From Adiantum capillus-veneris (lineage: Eukaryota > Streptophyta > Polypodiopsida > Polypodiales > Pteridaceae): a stretch of 64,000 bases of DNA. The stretch spans positions 75,525,372 through 75,589,371 of the forward strand of contig CM043953.1 in the NCBI GenBank assembly GCA_014529385.2, written 5' to 3'. The notes below the pieces were generated by a model, which made no database searches, was not told the DNA's origin, and saw nothing but the letters and a program-made list of their open reading frames with translations. The position numbers and the translations under genes are program-made. Below are positions 22,925 through 34,300 of this stretch, piece after piece. Position 1 is the first letter of the stretch, and every line of letters begins with the position of its first letter.

Positions 22925-23476
22925 CTATTTGCTTGAGAGACTTGCCTCCTCCTTGGGCACATTTTCTTCATGAGAGATTTCCTTGTTTTTATTATTCTTT
23001 TCCTCATATGCCTTGCGACGCATATTTTGTTGCTTAATAGTGCGATCTTCACATACAAAACATTTTGTATTCCTCAAATAGATCCAACTATTATCAAGGA
23101 TAATCTTTCGCTTGGTCTCATCCGGCATGGTGCATACAATTGGCTGTTCTCCCGAGCGAGGAGCTCCTTGCTTCCCCACTCTATGTGCTCCATAGACCAT
23201 AACTCCGGACATGCCAAAGTGGGTTTTGAAGAAATTTTCAATAACAATGGCAAGAGAAGGAGGTGTCTCTAACTTCTCTTCGGGAATTCCACGAATAACA
23301 ATGTTCTTGGAACGTCGCTCCCGTTCCTTCAACTCCTCCACATCTACATTCTCAACATTCTTTGTTTGAACCATAGCTTGCATGAGTGAGGAATTAGAAA
23401 CCACATTGCTACCACATACATCAGCCCAAGACTTGTTTGTGCATACATTTTTCATGTCACATACATCCCGGCTCAT
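22925..23476 (-). CDS. LINE ORF1 RNA-binding protein
   Basis: 183 residues. The middle holds RRSKNIVIRGIPEE (about residues 55-68), the first strand of the RRM-like fold of L1-type ORF1 proteins, followed by FFKTHFGMS and AHRVGK, consistent with that fold. The C-terminus is lysine/glutamate-rich (EEKNNKNKEISHEEN). The protein should coat LINE RNA. The ATG lies almost at the element's 5' border, so the real N-terminus may be lost. It ends with TAG at 22925-22927 and ORF2 follows in the same frame. Confidence 0.75.
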   Translation of the reverse strand: MSRDVCDMKNVCTNKSWADVCGSNVVSNSSLMQAMVQTKNVENVDVEELKERERRSKNIVIRGIPEEKLETPPSLAIVIENFFKTHFGMSGVMVYGAHRVGKQGAPRSGEQPIVCTMPDETKRKIILDNSWIYLRNTKCFVCEDRTIKQQNMRRKAYEEKNNKNKEISHEENVPKEEASLSSK

Positions 23477-23480
23477 AGTG

Positions 23481-23522
23481 GTGTGTAGGAAAGAGAGAGA
23501 GAGAGAGTGGTGTGTGTGTGTA

Positions 23523-23574
<52 letters not shown>

Positions 23575-23589
23575 GTGTGTGTGTGTGTA

Positions 23590-23626
<37 letters not shown>

Positions 23627-23697
23627 AGTGTGTGTGCGTGTAGGAAATTAGATAGAGAGAGAGAGAGAGAGAAATGTATGCATAGGAAATTAAAACT

Positions 23698-23745
<48 letters not shown>

Positions 23746-23790
23746 AATGTATGCGTAGGAAATAAAAATTAAAGAAAGAAATGAAATGAA
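23481..23790. repeat. Compound GT / TAGGAAA / GA minisatellite
   Basis: Several units of (GT)n-TAGGAAA-(GA)n, later units with TAGGAAATTA or TAGGAAATAA. This is the continuation of the tract at 19368-19470 split by the LINE. Confidence 0.9.
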
Positions 23791-24164
23791 ATGTTATATT
23801 AACGTCTTCAAAAGGTCAAAGTGACCTATGAGACCAGAAAGTTACAATGTGGTGGATCTGATACAAAGTCAGAATAACAAGATGACAAAATGACAAAATA
23901 AACTATTATATGGAATCCTAAACTGCTGGGTGTGGACTAAGCAGCTAAAACAGCTAGTTGGGATAGGTAGATCATAGGAGATCCAACATCTGTCTCGCTG
24001 GCAGACCTCATCAATTTCCTCCATGGTCAGTAGTCTGACCGGGCGTTGTGCATGTCGAGCCAAAGTGACCTGGATCCTCTGATGCAGCCTCTGTCAATGT
24101 TGTGTAGTCTGGCCTCCACAGTCGTGGGCGTCTAGATCTCCCTAGCTCAATCGCTCGTTCGATC

Positions 24165-24165
<1 letters not shown>
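23791..24165 (-). mobile_element. LINE-tail-sharing element (SINE or truncated LINE)
   Basis: On the minus strand it ends TGTAACTTT...GGTC..ATAGGTCA..TTTGACCT...GACG, matching about 60 bases of the LINE 3' end at 19497-19560, and then has an (ATTTC)-like tail. The upstream 300 bases do not match the LINE. A SINE that borrowed the LINE tail, or a related truncated LINE, would fit. Confidence 0.5.
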
Positions 24166-24216
<51 letters not shown>

Positions 24217-24282
24217 AAAGTAGAGAGAGAGATATATATAGGAAAATAGAGAGAGAGAGAGAGAGAGAAAGAGATAGGAAAT

Positions 24283-24352
<70 letters not shown>

Positions 24353-24442
24353 GAGAGAGAGAGAGAGAGAGAGAGAGATAGGGAAGTGGAGAGCGAGACA
24401 AAGAGAGAGATAGGAAAATAGGGAGAGAGAAAAAGATAGGGA

Positions 24443-24474
<32 letters not shown>

Positions 24475-24476
24475 TG

Positions 24477-24525
<49 letters not shown>

Positions 24526-24558
24526 TAGGGAATAGAGAGAGAGAGAGAGAGAAAGAGA

Positions 24559-24642
<84 letters not shown>

Positions 24643-24697
24643 GAGCGAGACAGAGAGAGAGATAGGAAAATAGGGAAATAGAGAGAGAAAGAGAGAT

Positions 24698-24748
<51 letters not shown>

Positions 24749-24798
24749 GAGAGAGAAAGGGAGATAGTGAGAGCGAGATCGAGAGATAGGGTACGTAG

Positions 24799-24843
<45 letters not shown>

Positions 24844-24858
24844 AAGAGATAGAGAGTG

Positions 24859-24908
<50 letters not shown>
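24166..24908. repeat. GA and TA microsatellite array
   Basis: Alternating (GA)n and (TA)n blocks with GATAGGGAA/GATAGGAAAATA spacers, in repeated higher-order units. It opens a long Ser/Leu/Tyr frame on the minus strand (24802-24011) that is not a gene. Confidence 0.95.
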
Positions 24909-24910
<2 letters not shown>

Positions 24911-25045
24911 AACTAGAGATAGCTACAAGGTAGAGAGAGAGAGTAGATAGAGAAAGAGTTAGGTTGGCTGACCAATTGTGTGAAAAGGACAAAAACTCTC
25001 TCTATCTCTCTCTCTCTCCCTCTAGAAGAAACTATGGAACTAAAA

Positions 25046-25223
25046 GAGGCAAAGGGGTTTTGCCCGCTACATTCATTGCCATGTACACCTGGGAGTGCAC
25101 GTTTGTGTCTACCCATATAGGATTTGACCGATAAAGACGAGATTTTGACCCGGTGGTCCTGATCTCCGTATACCTCTCGACCGAGGTGTACGGAAATTGG
25201 GCAAGACTAGAGAATGCGAGGTA
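25046..25223 (+). promoter_or_regulatory. Conserved leader upstream of CACTA B tnp2
   Basis: Long blocks are shared with 43369-43549 in element C: GAGGCAAAGGGGTTTTG, ATAAAGACGAGATT, ACCCGGTGGT, CTGATCTCCGT, GACCGAGGTGT and AGAGAATG. It ends about 50 bp before the presumed start codon in B and about 90 bp before it in C. No ORF is shared on the plus strand. Possibly a promoter or leader; alternatively a common small repeat. Confidence 0.45.
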
Positions 25224-25274
25224 GTTTACATTGTGAGGAGTATAATATTAAAACAACATTCATAATCATTGTAG

Positions 25275-25469
25275 ATGGCAACGTCATCAACTAACATGGA
25301 GGAAAATATTTCATGCTCGTGCATGCTCTGCAAGTATCAAATCCTGCACAAGCGTAGGATATGTAATGAGCATGTGCACAAGTACAGAGAGTTTGCTAGA
25401 GAAACCATACAGAATCTACGATACGACTCCTACGAAACTGGCATTGATTTTCGCGACATACCACTACAT

Positions 25470-25558
<89 letters not shown>

Positions 25559-28500
25559 CTATGCGTGAAGGTCCGACCAATATAGAGCCAAGGATGGAAT
25601 CAGAAAAGGGCTTACAGACACAAGGCGACGGCATGGAGGAGATGCTGGATGCCTTCTTCCAGACAAGCGAGGAGAACGTTAACAAAGCAACACCAGGAAT
25701 CGTGCGCCTATCTCCCCAAGACATGTTGAGGAAGTTGGCACATCAACCAATCTATGAAGGCGCTAAAATATATGTGCTTCGTACTTGTCTGGAGTTTTTG
25801 AATCTTCAGTCAGTGTACGGGTGGTCAGATGCAAGCATCACTGCTTTGTTTAGGTACATAATTTACAAAAGAGATTTTCCGATTGCAACGGTGACGTGCT
25901 TGGAGAGCTTTTTAATTTAATGTGGCTTAAATAGGTTTTTGCGAGAGCAACTTCTCCTTGCTGGCAATGAAATGCCCCCCTCCAGGCCAGATGCAAAGCA
26001 ACTATTGACCTCAGTTGGCTTGGACTACAACAAGATTCATGCATGTCCAAATGATTGCATTCTTTTTCATAATGAATTCGCAGATTGTCTGTCGTGTCCT
26101 AAGTGCGGAGCAATTCGCTACAAACAAGATGCAGTTGGCGAGACAGTGCCAGCTAAAGTGTTGCGGCATTTCCCTATTATTCATAGGATAAAAAGCATGT
26201 TTCGTTGTGGTTCCATTGCAAAGTTGATGCGGTGGCATTCTACGAATGGATACACTGACGCAACATTTAGGGTGCCCACTGATTCAAAGGCCTGGAGGCA
26301 CATTGAAGATACCTGGCCACATTTTAAGAGTGAACCACGCAATTTGCAATTGGGCATGGCAATGGATGGAGTCAATCCATTTGTCTTGAGAAGCTCGTCA
26401 TGGAGCACTTGGCCTGTGTGCCTTATCAATTACAACCTCCCGCCGTGGCTTGCCATCAAGAAGGGTCATTTGATATTAAGCTTGATTGTACCTGGTAAGT
26501 TCAAAGCAAAAAACATGGATGTTTATCTAGCTCCACTAGTTGACGAGCCCCAGGAGTTATGGCATGGGATCGACATAGCAGATGCGGTTGAACCAGCAGG
26601 AGAACAGCATGCAAGGATCCATAGACTTCTTATGTGGACTATGCATGATTGGTCAGGATACGGAGAAGCTTCTGGTAATGGTTCTTGATTTATAAAATTC
26701 TAGCTATTCGCAAGCACTTTACCCTAGCCTGATTCATGCTTTAATATATGCAGGGCTCACAACTTCGAGATACAATGCATGTCGAATTTGTGGACAGTCT
26801 TTGGATGTGCGCTATTCTGCCTCTCTTCGAAAGGCAACTTATCAAGGCCACCACCGTTATCTTCCAGATGGCCATCACTTGCGCGAAGGTCAGCTTGGTT
26901 GTGTCGAATGTCGTCCTATGCATGTACAAGAGTGGCGTTGCCGATGGGAGCAACATGAGGGGCAACCTCTTCCAAGATTGAAACATTTGTCCATTCTCCA
27001 TATGTTGCCGTACTGGGGTGATCTACTCATTAACCATTTGCTGGATACAATGCATATATTCAAGAATGTGGGAGAGCTCCTCTGGAAGACAATCATGGGA
27101 ATGAAAGACAATCGAGCTTCACGAGATGATTTGTTGTCAGTTGGAAAGATGCCAGAGCTGTGGCCTTTCACCAATGCAGCTCGTCAAACAAAACTTCCAA
27201 GAGCGCCATGGGTATTGCTAAAAAGCGAAGAGCGACAAGTTAAAAGGGTGATTTCAAAGTTCAAGACGCCAACAGGATATATGCGACGTCTCAAGATAGC
27301 ATTCACCCATGACGATCAACCATGAAGACTGAAATCGCACGACTGGCATAAGTTCTTGCAATTCATTCTTCCAATTGCGATCAAGGGGTGTTTAACGGAG
27401 GAAGTGCAGACCTGCATATACAAGATTTCAGAGCTAGTGCGGTGGATCTCTTCCAAGGAGATACGGGAGGAATCTATTGTAGTCGCAAGGGCTAACTCCA
27501 TTGAGGCAGTTTGCATGATTGAGAAGTATCTACCCATGAGCTGCCTAAATATCCAAATGCACTTGCTCGTCCATGTAGTAGATGAGGTTGCAGCGGCAAC
27601 TACAGTCCACAGCCATTGGATGTTCTTTCTAGAGCGGTTCATGAAAACACTTAAGGGTTTTGTTCGCCAAAAAGCACGTCCAAAGGGAAGGATGGCTGGT
27701 GCAAGAGTCTCTTGTATTGACGACCGAATTTCTATCTGTTTCTGACCCAGAAATGCCTCGACTGTGGAGCGATGAGGAGGATGCAAGACTGGTGGGAGAG
27801 GAGCGGCAAGGGCAAGGGGTGCCGAAGAAAATGAACGACGCCATGCGAGAAAAGATCATGAAGTTCTGTATACTAAATTCAGCGCCGATGCAAAAATGGC
27901 TTGAAAGGTACGAAGAAGACAAACAGAGACGCAATAGGGAGCGACACGATTTCAGGCGAAGCCAAACGACTAGAGGCTTACCCTTGCCAGACTATCTCGC
28001 TCCTCTACCTGAATTCCCTACAATGGCATAGTTGGACAAGACAGTGAGAGCAGCTGGACAGATCGGAGAACCCATATCTCTAGAAGAGGAAGAGCTGGCT
28101 ATTGGATGTGACTGGAAGTATCATACATACATGGCACTGTGGTCGCATGGAAAGCATTTCAAAACACAACAAATTGAAAGCAGAAGAAACACGTTTAACA
28201 GTGGGGTAATGGTTAGTTTCATGCAAAAGAGCAGGGCCAGTGCCAGAGACACGAATGAGAGCACTAGCAACCTGGATTACTGTGGTCTGGTGTCAAATAT
28301 CCTGAAAGTTAGCTTCAGGCGGTTTGAGATGTTTTTGTTGGATGTGAAGTGGTTCAAGGTGATTACTTCTGGTCGCAATGCAACGGTACGCAGAGATGGA
28401 AAGAAGCTTGTGCAAATAGATTCTACAAAGGTTTGGACAGATGCGAGCGACACATTTGCTCTCCCCGAACATTGCGAGCAAGTGGTCTTTGTACCGGACC

Positions 28501-28818
28501 CTCGAGAGCGACAATGGTGGTTTGTGGTTCAGATTGCTCCAAACAATAAACAAGTATTTGAAGGGCAAGAGCTCCTTGAGGAAAGTTGGTCAGACGACGT
28601 CCATACTACTGTGACATTAGATAAGATGGACTAAGGTATGGCAGAGGAAGCTGACAGATATACGAGGGATGACACAGACGAGGCAGAATTGACACTTGTA
28701 GATGAAGATGCAATGGATGAAGACAATCTACCAGAACGAGTTGGGGCAGAGTTATTAAAGATAGATGATGATACGTTGCAAGATCTTATCGATGATGCCT
28801 CACTCGTAGAGGCCTAGG
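25275..28818 (+). pseudogene. CACTA element B transposase (tnp2)
   Basis: Exon 1 starts MATSSTNMEENISCSC with a Transpos_assoc motif C-S-C-x2-C-K. A (GA)n tract (25471-25554) inside it throws the frame before MREGPTNIEP. Intron 25854-25934. Exon 2 (25935-26674) has the Transposase_21 start (LDYNKIHACPNDCILF, CPKCGAIRYK, SSWSTWPVCLINYNLPPW). Intron 26675-26753. Exon 3 runs on through LLDTMHIFKNVGELLW, DUF4218 (MHLLVHVVDEV...HWMFFLERFMKTLKG), DUF4216 (YCGLVSNILKV...WFKVI) and an acidic tail to 28818. Breaks: TGA at 27323, small deletion near 27690, TAG at 28029, TAA at 28632. The intron present here in A and C, before the FILP/FILS segment, is absent. Confidence 0.88.
25471..25554 (+). repeat. 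(GA)n tract inside the transposase exon
   Basis: About 42 GA units, coding an Arg-Glu run. The flanking coding parts are in different frames. Confidence 0.95.
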
Positions 28819-28953
28819 CCTGTAAGTGTTTGTGTGAAGACGTTGATTTAAAATTAAGGTTAAAGTTAATTTAAACAAAGGTGTTCTGACGCTTTATTTT
28901 ACTTTCTTTGTGCAGGACTTTAGTATGCAAACCAGTTTCCAAATCCCGCTTCT

Positions 28954-30052
28954 ATGAGTGCAGATGCATTCATGGGCTTCGTCACACGGATGACGCCCAG
29001 TCAAATGACAGAGGCTTCTCAGTACTGGGTAGCCAGAGGCACGGGTACTACGCCTCCGGGCATCACACCCGAGGGTCCAACGCCTATGGGGGGGACGCCT
29101 ATGGGGAGGGGGACGCCTACGGATACGATGCCTGCGAGGTCTCCCATCACGGTCGCTTCGACACCTAGGGGTGCGGCAGAGGCGGGTACGTCCTCATCTC
29201 CGCAACACAGGCGCACTCGCTGGTCTCGGCGATCGTCAAGTGGAGGTGGTGGTTACTGTGGAGGAGGGTCCACAGATGCTTCAACCCCTCCTCGCTCACG
29301 ACCCCCGTCCTACCCACGCATACCTCTCGACACACCTCTTGGCACACCTCGGACACCTTGGGAGGCACACGATCCTAATGCCTCCAAGCTCTATACTGTA
29401 CAGACAGATGGTTCTGTTGACATGGATAGAGTCGGGACTAAGATGAGACAGCGGATTCGCTAGCTCGTGGAGCTGCAGTTTTCGACCATTATTCTGACGC
29501 CTTTGCTTGAGCAGAATGAGGACAAAGTCAGTTATATAGTGGAGACCATCATAAAAGAGTACCAGTCTGCTTCGGGTTCAAAGGCTATTCCAAGGAGGTA
29601 AATCAAGGGTGTTGCACGAGACACCGTGAAACATCGACGAGATGCAGCTCGGCAAGCTTTCAGGACCGGCTCACCGAAGCCTTCGGGCATCCCACACGAG
29701 ACGTGACAGCAGATCAAGGAGGATGAGCGGACACGTGGTTCAGACAGCAGCGTCAGGCCGCGCAGATACGACAGATGACCAGGGGGACATCTCATCTTGA
29801 CAGCGAAGGCTTGGACAGCTTTCGCTATGAGTTTGTGAGTTTCTAATCCAATCCTAACTATGGCGTTTTTTAAAACGTGATGAATCATGTATTCTTATTA
29901 CTTTGATTTTTGTATAAACGCAGAATCTTGCGATGTATCGAACCCCGACACGCCAGAAGACAGACGGCTATCGCAGAGGTATCTATGAAGTATTGAATGA
30001 TCTTGATGCTTCAGGAGAGCCTGTAGACTGGGAGGCCTTAGAGTTTCGCTGA
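28954..30052 (+). pseudogene. CACTA element B second gene (Transposase_24-like), broken
   Basis: Starts MSADAFMGFVTRMTPSQ after a TTTGTGCAG acceptor, has a Pro/Thr-rich region (TPPGITPEGPTPMGGTP) and an RRSSSGGGGYCGGGSTDAST segment also seen in element C (RRSSGGGGGCCG...TDASTPP). The conserved C-terminal helix region is broken by TAG at 29461, TAA near 29600, TGA near 29706 and a frameshift near 29740. An intron of about 29836-29922 follows, and the last exon ends VDWEALEFR with TGA. In plant CACTA elements this second protein is the likely TNPA-type DNA-binding partner; the assignment rests on position and on C's Transposase_24-like C-terminus. Confidence 0.75.
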
Positions 30053-30237
30053 TCGCTTGAGGTGAAACGTTAATATGTGTGAGTTCATTTAATTAAATAA
30101 GTATATGTGAAGTAATATCAATACTAATTTTGTGACTTGTTCTATGTGCAGGTTGTGACGCGTAGTCATTAGTGGATTTCATATATATGCTTTGTGAGAC
30201 ACAGACACGCTTCTGTGTCTCTTTTTTGTATAAACAT

Positions 30238-30560
30238 ATATGGTTATGGTTATTGTTCAGACAGTTATTGTTTTTCTTATGGTTATGGTTATTGTCATTG
30301 TCATAATATAGACATGGTTATTTTTCTTATTCTTGTAAACATAGTTATGGTTCTTGTTTTGTTTATGGTTATGTTTAACTTTTTGGTTATGCTTATGATT
30401 ATTGTTAATTTTGTTTATGGTTATGGTTATCTGCATTATGGTTTTGATCAAAGTGGTTATGACTGGTTATGGTTTTAATTTGGTTATGGTTTTTCACAAA
30501 TTAAGTTCGTTATGGTTATGGTTTTAAGTTGGTACGGTTATGGTTTTGCACAAAGTTCAT
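30238..30560. repeat. Degenerate GGTTAT hexamer array
   Basis: Many GGTTATGGTTAT-type units with TTGTT and CTTAT variants, strongly strand-asymmetric. Lies in the 3' non-coding part of CACTA B. Confidence 0.85.
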
Positions 30561-30718
30561 TTCATTTTTTTCATTGGCCTTAAATCTCATGTGAGATCCT
30601 ACATGGATAGCATATAGAAGGCGTATACATGATATGGTTTTTTTTTTAAGTTTATGTAAAAACAAAGAAAACTCTGTCGAAATTTTTGCGAGAGCACGGT
30701 TGATTTTGGTGCTACTCG

Positions 30719-30855
30719 TTTTTTTGGGCAGAGGACAAGCAGCCTGACATGTGCCCAGTGAAAAGATGGACAGAGGACAGGCAATCTGGCTATGGCTGTG
30801 TCCATCTTTTCACTGGGCACATGCCAAGCTGCTTATCCTCTGTCCCAAAAAAAAA
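30719..30855. repeat. Inverted repeat, arms of about 53 bp
   Basis: Left arm 30719-30771 (TTGGGCAGAGGACAAGCAGC ... AAAAGATGGACA) pairs with right arm 30800-30854 (TGTCCATCTTTTCACTGGGC ... CTCTGTCCCAA). The loop is about 28 bases. It could be a MITE or a strong hairpin next to the subterminal repeats. Confidence 0.85.
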
Positions 30856-30865
30856 AAAAATGTTA

Positions 30866-31025
30866 TGATCGTCGCTATGTGCGTCGTTAAACCCGTCGAA
30901 ATACTCGTCAATAATATTACCTTTCGGCGCATATATCGACGTATATAACGACGGTTTTATAGGGACGCGTATATCGACGAGCTTTTTGACGGGATGCGTC
31001 GAAGGTCCCCTTTTTTGTTGTAGTG
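30866..31025. repeat. CACTA B right subterminal repeats and terminus
   Basis: GTCG-containing words (CGTCGCTATG, CGTCGAAATA, ATATCGACG, TATATCGACGA) in both orientations, then TGTTGTAGTG at the end. Confidence 0.75.
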
Positions 31026-31150
31026 GATGTTAAGGCAGTTTTCAATTGTGCATCACATCAAACATTCCTTTTGATGCAAGAACAATTGATGGCATGCATA
31101 AAATCTCTGCAGATATATAACACATTGATAATACATGGCTAGATTTTACA

Positions 31151-31212
31151 GAAGACCCAAGGAATTTGTAGCTTGTACTGAGAAGACCCAAGGAATTTGT
31201 AGCTTGTACTGA
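31151..31212. repeat. 31-bp perfect direct repeat
   Basis: GAAGACCCAAGGAATTTGTA plus 11 bases, at 31151 and again at 31182. It lies just downstream of the host gene, possibly in its 3' UTR. Confidence 0.95.
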
Positions 31213-31331
31213 GCGAAGACAAAGTGCAGAACATGGACATATATCTTTGTCATGTACTAGAACAGATTATAGAATTGGACCAAGGTTGTATATATTTATT
31301 GCTCGTCTATTGTCAGAGCTAATGCTAATAA

Positions 31332-34300
31332 CTAGCTGCTGCTTCTTATTCGACGTGTAAGCCAGCTACCAATGAGGGGAATGTTGCAGATGACTCCTTC
31401 CCACCTTATGCTCCTTAGCTTTTCAAATGCACTCTCAAATCGAGTCCTAATTGCCCTCTTCTGATCCTGCATCATCAACCCACCATCATCACGCTGGGCC
31501 GATCCTGCTTGCTTCTTCTTCTTAGACCTTGACTTTCTCTTCTTTGCCGTCTTCTTCATAATGCTACCACTCTTGGCATCATTTGCATCATCATCTGTCT
31601 TTTGTGCTTTGTCCTGCACCTCTTCAATCTCGGGGCTCTGATCTTGATCTGTGCTGGTATTAATGTCCATGATGCTCATGATACCAGCTCCATAAAAGAT
31701 TGATTTACCTGCTGCAGCAATTGGTTTTACTTGTCTTGCAGAATTAGAACTCAAGGATGACTCATCAAATGACCCCTTAACCTTCTTCTTCCCCTTCTTC
31801 CTTTTCACGGTCTCCCACCCATCCTTCATTGCCTCATTAATATAAGTTGGTGTAGCTTCCTTTATTGGCTCCACATCGCTCTTCTCATCTGATACCAAAC
31901 TAATTTGAGCCTCTGCAGCTGCCTCTGTTGCTAATATCTTCTCACAACCCTCTTCTAGTATCTCAAAACACTTAGATTTGGCCAATCCTTGTTCTTCAAT
32001 GATCCCGATCTCGGTCCCGACCTCTTCATCATCACCGATTCTTGCAACCCCTGTGCATATTGATGTACCGGCAGTCAAGGTTGAATATTCCAAGGGTGCC
32101 AAGGTTTCATGGTGCTCATCATGCTGAGTACTCATAATTGGCTGATGAGTACTAGGTGTGGATTCCTTCATTGACTCCACATCATTGCTCTTTTTGTCTG
32201 AAACCAAACTAATTCGAGCTTCTGAAGCTTCTTCTTCTGCCTCTACTTTCTTCACAGCGCACACCTCTTCGACACATTTAGACTCAGCTAATCGTTGCTC
32301 TCCAGTGATACCGACCTCGTTGTCATCACTCATGTTTATTGCATCCCCTGTGCATGATATCTTGCTGGAGGTTGAATCCAAGGGCGCCACAGTACTGCCC
32401 GGGAACTCAGCATGTTGAATATCAGACCCACTATTTTCACTATCCATTCCCATGTTTTGAGCCATTACCGCTTCAGCAGACACAAGCGCTGGTGTCGAGG
32501 GCTCTAAACAGTTTGTTACCGATGCATAATTACCTGCCTCTTTGACATCAATCTGACCATCTTTTGGACCTAAATCTGCATCTATTGTTTCCATAATCTC
32601 TTCAGCATCATGCCGGGCTCCTGCTTGCAGCTTCTTCTTCTTAGACCTTGTTCTCTTCTTTGCCTTCTTCTTAATAATGCTGCCACTCTTGGCATGATCA
32701 TCATCATCTCTCTTTTGGGCTTCCTTCTGCATCTCTTCGATGTGGGGCATCTCTTCTGGGCCGTTGTCAATCAAGCGAGGAATGTCCATGATGTTCTTAC
32801 CGGTTGTTTTAGCTGCTGAATCAATTGGTTTCACTGGAGCTGGTACTTCTTCTCCCATGATTTTCTCTCTCTCATTAATAACGTGTGTCGAATTAGGGCT
32901 GATGAAGGACGCATCAGATGACCCCTTAACCTGTTTCCTGCCCTTTCTCCTTGTCACTGTCTGCCAGCCATATTCCTTCATTGGTTGATAATCAGTATAA
33001 CTTGGTGTTATAGCTTCCTTCATGGACTCCACATCAATATTGCTTCTCTTGTCTGGTACCAAACTAATTTGAGCCTCTGCAGCTTCTTCTGTCTGTACTT
33101 TCTTCACAGCACATGACTCCTCTCCTATCTCAACACATTTAAACCCAGCCAATCTTTGCTCTTCAAAAATCCCAATCTCGTCGTCATCCCCGTTTCTTGC
33201 GAGTACCCCTTTGAATGATGTATTGCTTGAGGTTGAATCCAAGGATGACGATCGCAAGGGGCGCTGGGGCCCATCATTTACAGTTTCAATATGCATTCCC
33301 ATGTTTTGAGACATCAACACTTCTGCGGACATATGTGCCAGAGGAGTTATTGATGTGTTCCCGGCCTCTTTGACATCAATTAGCTGACCACTCTCTGGAC
33401 CTGTAGCTGCATCTGTACTTTCTTCAATCTCTTCATCTCCGTATATAAGCTCACTGGGCTCAACGCCTAGTTTAAAGCTGGCTTTTTCTACTACGTGGAC
33501 ACTATATTCGTCTGGGTTGCGCCCGCTGCCTGCATCTGTCTCCACTTCCTTGAATTCCAAACTAGCGTTTTTCTCAATTGTGGCCTCGACCCGATCAGCA
33601 TTCATAAGCTTATGGTCATTACCCTGAGATTCTGCTTCTACAATTATCACCGAATCTGTTTGGCGGCCTGCTGGTGGTGGCTGCAGAAAGGGCATAAGGA
33701 TAGAGCCTATTTGCAACCAATTAGAGCTACATGGAAGCGCTTGCTCTTGATCAGAGTCGTCGACAAATAATATCTCACAAGCAGGATTAATGGGCGCGAA
33801 GTTGCGCATCGGCCTCTCAAAAGCGGAATTAATGGCGAAGTGACATAGCGTCCTCTCAATATTATTGAAGCTATTCATGAGAACATGGTGTATGACAAGT
33901 TGCTCCATGTAGTAGCAGAATGATTCCTCAGTTTTAACTGAATGCATGTGATGCTGAGCAGCATCAATGCTCTCAACACTTGAGAACCAGCTAGAGCTAC
34001 CTGAACTGCCATGATCATGAACACTGTCAATAGGACAAGAGCTAGAGTTACCTGAAGTGGCATAATTCTCACTGTTGATATTGCCTGCAGATGGCGCATC
34101 ATTACTAGTACTGGTGACGTCATTCTCTGCATGTTGAAGATCACCGGAGTCGGCTAATTTAATGTAATCATAACCCTCACAGAGGAGAGAATCTCCATTA
34201 ATGCTGCTGGCCTTAGCAGCAAACACGAGCATTTCTTCCATGACCTCACGCGTTTCCGCAGCAACGTCGTCGACCCTCTCCAGCACCACTGTTTTCTCTT

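Noticed and set aside
24011-24802. 263-codon Ser/Leu/Tyr ORF on the minus strand
   Set aside because: Translation of GA and TA microsatellites; it looks membrane-like only by composition.
24913-25116. Minus-strand CSGQNPFAS phrase, also read at 43.4 kb
   Set aside because: The shared protein phrase comes from the conserved non-coding leader; the reading frames around it are not conserved.
30238-30560. GGTTAT array as telomeric repeat
   Set aside because: Not the plant TTTAGGG unit, very degenerate, and internal to a transposon.
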